Origin: Roseomonas xinghualingensis
GTDB lineage: Bacteria > Pseudomonadota > Alphaproteobacteria > Acetobacterales > Acetobacteraceae
Direction of reading: 5' to 3'
NCBI RefSeq assembly: GCF_025791835.1
Contig: NZ_JAOXLP010000013.1
Location: 62,001 to 126,000 of the forward strand
DNA: 64,000 bases
The notes below the pieces were generated by a model. It was not told the origin of the DNA and did not search any database. It saw only the letters and a program-made list of their open reading frames with translations. This document shows, piece after piece, positions 25,829 to 33,817 of this stretch (within the stretch, counting starts at the first letter, position 1; each line of letters opens with the position of its first letter). The position numbers and the translations under genes were made by a program.

Positions 25829-26653
25829 TTATCCCTTTCTCGCGTCCCGCGGGACGAAGCGATGCTCAAGGCCCAGCACGATGAGATAAAGCGTGATGCC
25901 GAGCAGGCTGAGAAGAACGACGGCCATGAACATGGCCGCCGTGTCGAGCGAGGACTGCACCTGGATCATGAGATAGGCGAGGCCACGCTCGGAGGCGACG
26001 AATTCACCGACCACCGCGCCGGCAACGGCAAGGATGGCGGCCACCTTCATGCCCGAGAAGATATAGGGCAGGGACCCCGGCAACTGGATGTAGCGGAAGA
26101 CCTGCCAGCGCGATCCCTTCAGCGAATGCACAAGGTCCAGGAGGTCCGGCTCCACCTCCCGCAGACCGCGAGCCGTGGTCAGCAGGATGGGGAAGAAGCA
26201 CAGGCTGAAGGTGATCAGCACGTTGGTGAAGATGCCGTAGCTCAGCCATACGATCACGATGGGGCCAAGCGCCACCTTCGGGATCATGTTCAGCGTCACC
26301 AGCAGGGGAAAGACCAGCAGCGTCAGCAGGCGTGACCAGGTAAAGACGAGAGCGAGGGCGACACCCAGGCCCAGCGCGAGCATGTAGCCGCCGATGATCT
26401 CCGCGGCCGTCACCAGCGTGTTCGAGACCCAGGCATGGGTCGGCACGGCGAGCGTCGCCAGCACGTCGCTCGGCGCGGGCAGGATGAAGGCGGGTACCTG
26501 TGCGGCCCGAACCAGCACCTCCCAGAGCAGCACGACGGCGGCATGGACCAGCGCGATTACCGCCCAGCGGCGGCGCGTGGCGCGGGCGGCCGCGGCCATG
26601 CGGGCATCCGCGACCGGAACGGGCTGGATGTCGGTGCTCGCCTCCGCGATCAT
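25829..26653 (-). CDS. ABC transporter permease (SsuC/TauC type)
   Basis: Inner-membrane permease, 274 aa, about six transmembrane helices. The EAA loop region reads LREVEPDLLDLVHSLKGSRWQVFRYIQLPGSLPYIFSG, as expected for BPD-type permeases. ATG 26653 is preferred because AGGAAGG lies 7 nt upstream; an in-frame ATG 11 codons earlier is possible. First gene of a five-gene operon. A palindrome matching the TetR-gene operator lies 74-89 bp upstream. Confidence 0.9.
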   Translation of the reverse strand: MIAEASTDIQPVPVADARMAAAARATRRRWAVIALVHAAVVLLWEVLVRAAQVPAFILPAPSDVLATLAVPTHAWVSNTLVTAAEIIGGYMLALGLGVALALVFTWSRLLTLLVFPLLVTLNMIPKVALGPIVIVWLSYGIFTNVLITFSLCFFPILLTTARGLREVEPDLLDLVHSLKGSRWQVFRYIQLPGSLPYIFSGMKVAAILAVAGAVVGEFVASERGLAYLMIQVQSSLDTAAMFMAVVLLSLLGITLYLIVLGLEHRFVPRDARKG

Positions 26654-26726
26654 TCCTGGCCCTTCCTGCGGAATCGCAGGGCCCACGGCCCTGTGGGAGA
26701 ACGCTAGCGGAGGGGTTTTCTTGGTG

Positions 26727-26742
26727 TCAACTAACTGGTTGA
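26727..26742. promoter_or_regulatory. Putative TetR operator upstream of the importer operon
   Basis: TCAAC-TAACTG-GTTGA is an inverted repeat. Its core CAACTAACTGGTTG matches the palindrome at the tetR gene start (27447-27460) at 11 of 14 positions. It overlaps the stop codon of the tetR-like gene and lies just upstream of the permease. Confidence 0.6.
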
Positions 26743-27426
26743 TAAACTGCCCTTCGGTGGAGAGCTCTGGGGGCGCAGCGCCGAGAGGACGAAATCGATG
26801 GTATGGCGCCGCCGCCGCGCAACCGCGGCCTTGCTGCCCAGGCGTGCCCCAAAGATCGCTGAAAGCGTGTGGTTGTTCGAGAAGTAGAAATAGGTGATGC
26901 CCGCGATGGAGATATAGACATCCACCGGGTCCAGGTCGTTCCTGAAAAGCCCTTCGGCCGCGCCGCGGGCCAGCGTTTCGCCAAGCAGATCGACCAGCGG
27001 CGAATGCATGGCCATCAGCCGCGGGGATTCACGCACATGGCGGGCGCCATGCTGGTTCTCGTCATTCAGAATCGCAACGAATTCCGGATGCTTCGCCAGG
27101 TAATCGAAGGAGAAGCCCACCAGGCGCTCCATCGCTTCCAGGGGAGGCAGCTGGCTGAGCCGGAGGGCCTGCTCCTGCGTGCGGATCGCGGCATAGACCT
27201 CCTCAAGCGCTGCCGCGTAGAGGTCCTCCTTGGTGCCGAAATGGTGGTAGACAAGTTGCTTGTTCACACCGGCTCGCGCGGCGATCTCATCCACCCGTGC
27301 TCCCGCCAGCCCCTTCTCGGAAAACTCGGCGATGGCGGCCTCCAGCAGGGATCGGCGGGTGCTGTCCGGATCGCGCCGACCCTGGATGCGGCGCGAAGGT
27401 GGTGTCGTCGTGGCTGGGCGGCGCAT
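26731..27426 (-). CDS. TetR/AcrR family transcriptional regulator
   Basis: One-component repressor, 231 aa. The N-terminal DNA-binding domain reads SLLEAAIAEFSEKGLAGARV, then DEIAARAGVNKQLVYHHFGTKEDLY, a standard TetR helix-turn-helix. The C-terminal ligand domain (FDYLAKHPEFVAILNDENQHG onward) is of the type found in RutR-like and related regulators. ATG 27426 follows TAAGGA by 13 nt; ATG 27453 is possible but would place the start inside an operator palindrome. It probably represses the importer operon and the divergent binding-protein gene. Confidence 0.9.
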   Translation of the reverse strand: MRRPATTTPPSRRIQGRRDPDSTRRSLLEAAIAEFSEKGLAGARVDEIAARAGVNKQLVYHHFGTKEDLYAAALEEVYAAIRTQEQALRLSQLPPLEAMERLVGFSFDYLAKHPEFVAILNDENQHGARHVRESPRLMAMHSPLVDLLGETLARGAAEGLFRNDLDPVDVYISIAGITYFYFSNNHTLSAIFGARLGSKAAVARRRRHTIDFVLSALRPQSSPPKGSLSTS

Positions 27427-27446
27427 GGCTCGCGGAACGTCCTTAC

Positions 27447-27460
27447 CAACCATTTGGTTG
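27447..27460. promoter_or_regulatory. Putative TetR operator between tetR and the substrate-binding protein gene
   Basis: CAACCATTTGGTTG is a perfect palindrome in the divergent spacer. A related site occurs at 26727-26742. Location and similarity suggest autoregulation and control of the importer genes. Confidence 0.65.
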
Positions 27461-27555
27461 AATATTGTTGCGACTCCGGGGCTGCGTGTTAGACTTTTTG
27501 CACGCTGCCCGTGGCCGGAGCCCGGGGCCGCCACCGATAAGGGGATATGCCTGGC

Positions 27556-28572
27556 ATGAACAGGGACCGTTCCGCCTTCTCCCGCCGCGGAGTCCTTCTG
27601 GCGAGCCTTGCAGCCCCCTTCATCGCGCCGCGAGGAGCCTTGGCGCGGGAGCGAATCAACTTCGTGCTGAACTGGACGCCAACGGCGGACCACGCACCCT
27701 TTTTCCTCGCAAAGGCCCAGGGCTGGTACGAGGCTGCGGGGCTGGATGTGACGATCGAGACAGGGCGCGGTTCCGGCGCTTCGTCGCAGCGCGTGGCGGC
27801 CGGTACCGCGCAGCTTGGGATATCCGAGATACCCACCGCGTTGCTGGCGCGCAGCCGTGGTGGAAAGCTGGCCGCCGTGATGGCGGTTTATGCGAATACG
27901 CCGCAGACCTTCTACTGGCTGCGCAGCAACGGCATCTCCGGACCGAAGGATTTTCCAGGCCGCTCGATTGGAAATCCCCCCGGTGACGCGGCCCGCGTGA
28001 TGTGGCCGGCCTTTGCGAAGCGTGTCGGAATTGATCCGGCCTCCGTCCGCTTCGTCAACATCACACCCGCGGCCAAGGTCCCTTCGTTGAAGAGCAAGGT
28101 GATCGACATCACCACGGATTTCTACAATTCGCATGATGTGAAAATCCGCGAGCTTGGCGACGATCTCGGATTTCTGCGCTGGAACGATATCGGCCTGAAC
28201 TCCTATGGCAATTCAATCATCGCGAATGCGGATGTCCTGGCGAGACAGCCGGATCTCGTGCGCAACTTCATCAAGGTATCGCAGCGCGCCTTCGCGGCCT
28301 GTGTCACCGATGCCCGGCCAGGGCTGGAAGCCCTCATGGCAGCCGCTTCCGGCCTGGAGGAGCGCGCCCAGCGGGACCAGTGGGAACGCGTGAAGGAGAT
28401 GATGCGCGATCCCACCACCACCACGGTCGCGCTCGGGGCCTTCAATGCGGAGCGGATGAAGGCGGATTACGACCTCATCCAGGGCCACTTCGAAGGCGCG
28501 CAGCCCTTCGACATCGAGAAGGCCTATACGAATGCCTTCCTTGATACCTCGATCAAGATGGCGGCGGCCTGA
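27556..28572 (+). CDS. ABC transporter substrate-binding protein (NMT1/SsuA-like)
   Basis: Periplasmic binding protein, 338 aa. The signal sequence contains SRRGVLLASLAAPFIAP, a twin-arginine-like motif. The mature start RINFVLNWTPTADHAPFFLA is typical of the NMT1/THI5-like family, which binds HMP, sulfonates, riboflavin and similar compounds. ATG 27556 is preferred (AAGGGG 11 nt upstream); 27547 in frame is too close to the RBS. Divergent from tetR; it should serve the permease/ATPase encoded at 22.1-26.7 kb. Ligand not deducible. Confidence 0.9.
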   Translation: MNRDRSAFSRRGVLLASLAAPFIAPRGALARERINFVLNWTPTADHAPFFLAKAQGWYEAAGLDVTIETGRGSGASSQRVAAGTAQLGISEIPTALLARSRGGKLAAVMAVYANTPQTFYWLRSNGISGPKDFPGRSIGNPPGDAARVMWPAFAKRVGIDPASVRFVNITPAAKVPSLKSKVIDITTDFYNSHDVKIRELGDDLGFLRWNDIGLNSYGNSIIANADVLARQPDLVRNFIKVSQRAFAACVTDARPGLEALMAAASGLEERAQRDQWERVKEMMRDPTTTTVALGAFNAERMKADYDLIQGHFEGAQPFDIEKAYTNAFLDTSIKMAAA

Positions 28573-28574
28573 AG

Positions 28575-28711
28575 GAAAAGGCCGGGGAAGTATCCCCCGG
28601 CCCCCTTCTGTTTTTGCCTGTGGCGCTGTAGCGCCGACGGCACTGGCGCATTCCAGCCTCGAAGAAAAAGATGAGGGGTCCGGGGAGAATTCCTTCTCCC
28701 CGGATTTTTTC
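28575..28711. repeat. Dispersed intergenic hairpin repeat, copy A
   Basis: About 137 bp with three hairpins: GGCCGGGG/CCCCCGGCC (28580-28602), GGCGCTGTAGCGCC (28622-28635) and CCGGGGAGAA/TTCTCCCCGG (28680-28703), the last followed by ATTTTTT. It is the reverse complement of the element at 59309-59443 along nearly its whole length. It sits between convergent genes and likely terminates both. Confidence 0.85.
28680..28711 (+). terminator. Terminator within repeat copy A
   Basis: A 10-bp perfect stem with a short loop, followed by six T residues on the + strand, 108 bp after the binding-protein stop. It also overlaps the stop of the convergent hydrolase gene at 28711. Confidence 0.7.
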
Positions 28712-29577
28712 TACCCACGCGCAGCCCGCACCACCGCGCGATGGATCGGGCTTTCCGGCTGCATGTACTGGTCGATGATGTCGAAGTGGTCATAGCCCGG
28801 CAGCACATGCACCTCCGGATCCCCTTCATGGCGCCGCAGGTGATGGGCGTAGCGGAAGGTCATGTCGATCCAGTGCCAGGGCTCGCGCCCGCCGACGAAG
28901 AGATGCACCGGGCAGCGCGCGGTGGGTGGGCGCCGTTCCAGATCGTGCCGCACAGCGAGCTCCGGCGTTAGGCGCAAATCAGTGTTCACCGTGGTGAGGA
29001 TGGCCGGCGCCGGATCATAGATGCCGCTGATCATCACCGCGCCGCGCAGGAAGGCGGGGTCCAGCCCGCGCGCGCGCCAGTCCACCGCCAGCACCGCCGC
29101 GCAGAGATGTGCCCCGGCAGAATGGCCGGAAAGGCTGATAGCCATGGGGTCGCCGCCATATTCGGCGATGTGGCGGTGGGTCCATTCCACTGCGGCGATG
29201 GCGGAATCCACCGTCCCATCCAGGGTAGAATCGGGGCACAACTCGTAGCTGGCGATGACGGCGGTGATGCCCTGCCGCACCAGAGGCTCGGCGATAAAGG
29301 CGAAGCTTTCTTTGTCATTCGCGCGCCAATAGCCGCCATGGAAGAACACATGCACCGGGGCTCCGGGGCTGGCAGCAGGATAGACATCCAGGCGCCGCCG
29401 CGGGTGTTCGCCATAGGCGATGTCACCATGCTTGCGCAGCCCGGCATGGGCTGCGTCATTCGCCGGCGCGCGGCGGATGCGGTGCGATGCGAAATTTGGA
29501 AAGGCGCGCTGGGGATTGTAGTGGAACTCGTGCTCCTCCGGCGAAAGCGAGGACCATGGCGGCGCGGCTTGGCTCAA
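28711..29577 (-). CDS. Alpha/beta hydrolase (arylformamidase/esterase-like)
   Basis: Serine hydrolase, about 288 aa. Oxyanion motif HVFFHGGYWRANDKESFAF, nucleophile elbow SGHSAGAHL, and a C-terminal His in LPGYDHFDIIDQYM fit a kynurenine-formamidase or hormone-sensitive-lipase-like fold. The N-terminus SLSPEEHEFHYNPQRAFPNF is typical of that group. I placed the start at TTG 29577 because GGAG lies 8 nt upstream; GTG 29613 adds 12 residues. No kynurenine genes are adjacent, so the substrate is open. Confidence 0.85.
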   Translation of the reverse strand: MSQAAPPWSSLSPEEHEFHYNPQRAFPNFASHRIRRAPANDAAHAGLRKHGDIAYGEHPRRRLDVYPAASPGAPVHVFFHGGYWRANDKESFAFIAEPLVRQGITAVIASYELCPDSTLDGTVDSAIAAVEWTHRHIAEYGGDPMAISLSGHSAGAHLCAAVLAVDWRARGLDPAFLRGAVMISGIYDPAPAILTTVNTDLRLTPELAVRHDLERRPPTARCPVHLFVGGREPWHWIDMTFRYAHHLRRHEGDPEVHVLPGYDHFDIIDQYMQPESPIHRAVVRAARG

Positions 29578-29700
29578 GTCATGCACTCCAGTGACGGGCG
29601 CTTCCGAGACCACCGGAAGCGCATGGCGGCGATCATGGCCCCCCGCGCCAGGACGGGCCAGATGCCACCATGCGGCGTGGCTTGCAGCCGAAGCTATGGC

Positions 29701-30885
29701 TCAATCGGCGGCCGCGAAGATCTTCGTGCCGCCCAGGAGTTCCCGGAACAGGCGCTGCTGCTCCCGTAGCTCGGCTGCGAGCGGTTCATGCACCGGGCGC
29801 CGGTCATCCCCGTCGGAACCGAGTTCGAACAGCCCGTTCGGGCAATAGCGGTCGTCGTCCCAGCCGGGATGGGAGAGCACCGGGTAGAGGCAGATGCCCT
29901 CGATCGGCACGCCGGCACGCATCGCGGCGCGCACCTCCTCGCAGACATAGCGGAACCAGGGCGCGCGTTGCTCACCCTCGATGCTGGTTTCCGCCATGAA
30001 GATCGGGCGGCGGTAGCGCTCATACACATCGGCGAAAAGTTGGCGCAGCGGCCGGTGCCTTGAGTCGGAAGGCAGCACGGCCTCGCGCTCGCCGCCATGC
30101 AGCCACTGGTTGTTCCAGTAATAGTTCACCCCGACGATATCGAGCACGTCAGGACCGCCGCCCAGTTCAGGCGCCTGCCTGCCGGAGAGCATGTCCCAGG
30201 CATGGAACTGGCCCTCATTGCGCCCCAGCGCATCCTCCGGATCCTGGCCTTCGCGGGGAATGATGTTGATCATGGGGTCAATGGCCAGGATGCGCGCCCC
30301 TGGTGCCGCCTCATGCGTGGCCTTGGCTCCGGCGATCGCGGCGCGGATAAGCTGCAGTTTCAGCTCATCGCTGTAGATGCGGTCCGTGTGGCCGGGATTC
30401 ATCAGCCCTGCCTCGCCGCCAGCCCAGGCGAAGAAGGAGATCTCATTCACCGGGCAGACCATGGGGGCATGGCCTGTCTCCTCCAGATGCAGTCTGGCGA
30501 AGGCACGGGAGAAGGCCGCAAAGCGGTCCACGAAGGCGGTGGAATAGACATCCAGCCCATCGGGCCAGCCGTAATGGCACAGGTCCCAGGCCACCTGGGT
30601 GCCGGTCAGCGTCGCGGCCTGCAGCATGGGCAGCACCGAGGACCAGTCGTAATGGCCTGGGGTGGTCTCCACCAGATGCCAGCGCACACCATCGCGGGCG
30701 GCGCGCATGCCATGCTCAGCCAGCTGCCGGTAGTCCTGGGTCACCATCGCGTCGTGCCGGGTGCTGTGGGTCACATCCAGCCGGCGGCCATCTCGGCGAC
30801 GATGGGTGGAGCATTCGAACCCGCCCATGAAGAAGCTGCGGAACAGGCCGGGGCGGGGCAGGGGCGTCACCTCCGCGTCCCGCAT
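29701..30885 (-). CDS. GH-A clan glycoside hydrolase-like protein (GH1-related)
   Basis: Predicted TIM-barrel glycosidase or glycosidase-like protein, 394 aa, no signal peptide. It opens FFMGGFECSTHRRRDGRRLD, as in GH1-like proteins; VCPVNEISFFAWAGGE holds the likely acid/base Glu and IFMAETSIEG the nucleophile Glu. It is shorter than canonical GH1 (about 450 aa). Close to a glycosyltransferase and a second GH1-like gene, so it may act in assembling or trimming a glycoside in the cytoplasm. Substrate unknown. Confidence 0.75.
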   Translation of the reverse strand: MRDAEVTPLPRPGLFRSFFMGGFECSTHRRRDGRRLDVTHSTRHDAMVTQDYRQLAEHGMRAARDGVRWHLVETTPGHYDWSSVLPMLQAATLTGTQVAWDLCHYGWPDGLDVYSTAFVDRFAAFSRAFARLHLEETGHAPMVCPVNEISFFAWAGGEAGLMNPGHTDRIYSDELKLQLIRAAIAGAKATHEAAPGARILAIDPMINIIPREGQDPEDALGRNEGQFHAWDMLSGRQAPELGGGPDVLDIVGVNYYWNNQWLHGGEREAVLPSDSRHRPLRQLFADVYERYRRPIFMAETSIEGEQRAPWFRYVCEEVRAAMRAGVPIEGICLYPVLSHPGWDDDRYCPNGLFELGSDGDDRRPVHEPLAAELREQQRLFRELLGGTKIFAAAD

Positions 30886-30992
30886 CGCATTCCGGAGGGT
30901 GCTGCATTCGCGCCATGCCCACTGCCCTGATCATGATGCATCCTGTTCACTCCAGAAATCCGCAAACCCTTGCGTCCACACGGCGGATCGGT

Positions 30993-32126
30993 TCAGCCGC
31001 CGGCGGCGCTCTCCGCATAGCGTGGCAGCGCCTTCGCCCGGCGCTTGGCGCCGGTCTCCAGCACCAGCCGCGCCGCGGCCTCGACCCCGCCTCCGCCCGT
31101 GATGAGGGACTTCGCGCGGGCCAGCATCGCCTCCGTTCTCACGGGGTCGCCCAGCACGGAGCGGAAGGCTTCAGCCAACCCGTCCGCGCTGACGGCATCC
31201 GGCGGAAAATGATGCGCTGCCTGGTGCCGGCCCAGCGCTGCACCGAGCAGCAGCGTTTCCGAGATCGGGCCCGGCACCAGCACCAGCGGTGTTTCCAGCC
31301 CGGCCGCTTCATGCATGGTGCTCGTACCTTCGCCGATCATGATGTCGGCCGCGCGAATATGCAGAAGCGCTTCGGCCTGCGAGACAACGCCCTTCAGCCA
31401 GACCCAGTCGGGAAAAGCTTCCAGCCCGAGGACATTCCGTAGTTCCTCCTGGTCCCGCACGGCGATGAGGTGCAGTTCGAGATCCGGATGCGGGCCCTGC
31501 CGCAGCCGTTCCACGGCACCATACAAGCCGTGCAGCACGCGGGATGCGACATCCTGGCCAAATGGAAAGTTCCGCACGGCGTAAAGCACCGTTGGCTTTC
31601 CGGAGAAGCCCACCCGTGCGCGGGCTTCCGCCTTGCCAGGCACGCCGGCGAGATCGAGGAAGGGGCCGGTCTTCACGATCTTGTCCTCGACGAGGGACAG
31701 TTCTTCCGGCAGCGCGACCAGCGGCGCATAGGCCCAGATGATCGCGTCCATCTGCTTCATGAAAGGCCAGTCCCCGAACAGCTCGTCGCCGACAGGCGGG
31801 ATGGGGATGGATACCCAGGCCGCATCGGGCACGCAGGCGCGGAGCGGCAAGAGGTAGCGCGCTGTGTCATCCACGATCACATCGGCATCGCCAAGGCAAG
31901 CTTGGGTGATGGCGTTGCGGTTCTCTCGCGTGATGGGTGGCAGAAGGCGCGGCTGATAGCCCATCTGCACCGTCATCTCGACATTGAGCGGGCGAAGCCG
32001 CACCGTATCGAGCACATATTCGATCTCGACGGACGGATCGAGGCGCCGCAGGGCCCGTGCCAGGGTCGCCGTGCGCGAGATATGGCCGATGCCGCCTTCC
32101 ACGCAGGGAAGCATGATGATCTTCAC
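30993..32126 (-). CDS. Glycosyltransferase of the MurG/UGT-like GT-B type
   Basis: Predicted cytoplasmic GT-B enzyme, 377 aa. The N-terminal glycine loop VEGGIGHISRTATLARALRR matches the acceptor domain of MurG-like enzymes, and the C-terminal donor site reads IGEGTSTMHEAAGLETPLVL, equivalent to GGxxTxxEA. GTG 32126 start with a weak GAGG upstream. Same strand as the GH-A protein 108 bp downstream, so cotranscription is possible. Donor and acceptor unknown. Confidence 0.8.
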   Translation of the reverse strand: MKIIMLPCVEGGIGHISRTATLARALRRLDPSVEIEYVLDTVRLRPLNVEMTVQMGYQPRLLPPITRENRNAITQACLGDADVIVDDTARYLLPLRACVPDAAWVSIPIPPVGDELFGDWPFMKQMDAIIWAYAPLVALPEELSLVEDKIVKTGPFLDLAGVPGKAEARARVGFSGKPTVLYAVRNFPFGQDVASRVLHGLYGAVERLRQGPHPDLELHLIAVRDQEELRNVLGLEAFPDWVWLKGVVSQAEALLHIRAADIMIGEGTSTMHEAAGLETPLVLVPGPISETLLLGAALGRHQAAHHFPPDAVSADGLAEAFRSVLGDPVRTEAMLARAKSLITGGGGVEAAARLVLETGAKRRAKALPRYAESAAGG

Positions 32127-32464
32127 GAGAGCTGGCCTCGATCAAACGGTGTGTCATTGACAAGGCCAGGATTCATCCGTCCCTCCGTTTGCGCGCCGGA
32201 GCCATCAGCCATCGAACAATGGCAAGGATGCGGCACAGTGGATCCGGTCGGGCGCATCGGCGCCGAAGATGCCCCAGCACCCCGAAGGCCACAACGCGCT
32301 CGTGGCAGGGTTGATCGGAAATTGCGCTCCAGGTGAATGGAATTTCCTGGGCGAAGATTCGCGTGAAACTTTCACCTGGTTGAGTGAAATAAAGATAAGG
32401 CGCGGGCAATGGAGGCGTTTTGGGCCGCTGCGCATTGAGCAGCGCCTGGCCGGGAGAGTCATAC
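32127..32464. promoter_or_regulatory. Divergent spacer with a GTGAAA palindrome
   Basis: 338 bp between the divergent glycosyltransferase and GH1-like genes, no gene seen. It contains the palindrome GTGAAA-C-TTTCAC at 32363-32375, followed by AT-rich GAGTGAAATAAAGATAAGG. These probably form the promoter and operator of the rightward gene. Confidence 0.4.
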
Positions 32465-33781
32465 ATGGGCTTGCAACTCTGGGGCGGTATCGAATGCACG
32501 GTCCTGCGAACGCAGGGAGAATGGCGCGACCAGCTGAAGGAGACAGGCCATCATGATCGCCTGACCGATCTGGATCTCGTCGCATCGCTGGGCATCCGCA
32601 AGCTGCGCTACCCCGTGCTCTGGGAGAGGGTCGCGCCCACGGATCTCCGCAGTCCGGATTGGAGCTGGTCTGATGCGAGGCTCGGACGGTTGCGGGAGCT
32701 GGGCTGCGATCCCATTGCCGGCCTCGTGCATCATGGCTCGGGCCCGGCCTATACAAGCCTTCTCGATCCTCTCTTCCCGGAGAAGCTGGCCGATTACGCA
32801 AGGCAGGTGGCGGAACGCTATCCTTGGGTGCGTGACTGGACGCCGGTCAATGAGCCACTGACCACCGCGCGCTTCTCCGGCCTCTACGGCCATTGGCATC
32901 CGCATGGGCGCGACGGGCGCAGCTTCCTGACGGCCCTCACCAATGAATGCCGCGGCGTGCTTCTGGCCATGCGGGAAATCCGCAAGATCCGCCCCGATGC
33001 ACGCCTGATCCAGACCGAGGATATGGGCAGGGTCTTTTCGACGCCGCCGCTCGCGGAGCAGGCCGAGCATGAGAATGAGCGCCGTTGGCTGAGCCTGGAC
33101 CTGCTCTGCGGGCGTGTGGACAGCAACCATCCCTGGTACGGGATCATGCTTCGGGAGGGCGTGCCGCAGGAGCATCTGGACCAGCTGGTGGAAGAGGCCC
33201 GCGCGCCCGATGTCATCGGTATCAACCATTATGTCACCAGCGATCGCTACCTGGATCACCGCGTCCATCTCTATCCGCCCGCCACGATCGGCGGGAATGC
33301 CGATGGCCCTTATGCCGATGTCGAGGCCGTGCGCGTGCCCATCACGCCGCATGGGCAGACGGGGGCTGAGGCGCGGCTGCGCGAGGTCTGGGAGCGCTAC
33401 CGCCTGCCCCTGGCCATCACCGAGGCGCATCTCGGCTGCCGTGAGCCTGAGGAATCCGTGCGTTGGCTGGTGGAGGTCTGGAATGGTGCCGCGCGGCTTC
33501 GGCAGGAAGGTGTGGATCTGTGCGCGGTCACGGTATGGTCGATGTTCGGGGCCATGGATTGGTGCTCGCTGCTGCGGCGGCGGGACGGCATGTATGAGCC
33601 AGGCGTCTTCGATGTTCGTCATGAGCCGCCACGCCCGACCCCTCTGGCCGAGGCCGTGCATGCCCTGGCAACGACGGGCCGCTTCGAGCATGCGATGGTG
33701 GCGGATCCCGGCTGGTGGCGGCGTGATGACCGCTACATCATCCAACCTGAGGACTTCCGGCTTCAGCCGCAGGAGGCCTGA
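32465..33781 (+). CDS. Glycoside hydrolase family 1-like protein
   Basis: 438-aa TIM-barrel protein starting LQLWGGIECTVLRTQGEW. The acid/base motif is WTPVNEPLTTARFSGLYGHW (NEP), the nucleophile region LAITEAHLG, and GINHYVTSDRYLD matches GH1-type strands. It resembles the GH1-like module that in some bacteria is fused to a dTDP-4-dehydrorhamnose-reductase-like SDR; here it stands alone. ATG 32465 follows GGGAGAG with good spacing. No signal peptide, so it probably works in the cytoplasm on a sugar nucleotide or glycoside made by neighbouring enzymes (inference). Confidence 0.82.
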   Translation: MGLQLWGGIECTVLRTQGEWRDQLKETGHHDRLTDLDLVASLGIRKLRYPVLWERVAPTDLRSPDWSWSDARLGRLRELGCDPIAGLVHHGSGPAYTSLLDPLFPEKLADYARQVAERYPWVRDWTPVNEPLTTARFSGLYGHWHPHGRDGRSFLTALTNECRGVLLAMREIRKIRPDARLIQTEDMGRVFSTPPLAEQAEHENERRWLSLDLLCGRVDSNHPWYGIMLREGVPQEHLDQLVEEARAPDVIGINHYVTSDRYLDHRVHLYPPATIGGNADGPYADVEAVRVPITPHGQTGAEARLREVWERYRLPLAITEAHLGCREPEESVRWLVEVWNGAARLRQEGVDLCAVTVWSMFGAMDWCSLLRRRDGMYEPGVFDVRHEPPRPTPLAEAVHALATTGRFEHAMVADPGWWRRDDRYIIQPEDFRLQPQEA

Positions 33782-33817
33782 AGGCCCAGGGGGCTGAATC
33801 ATCGTTCCCTGGCATGC

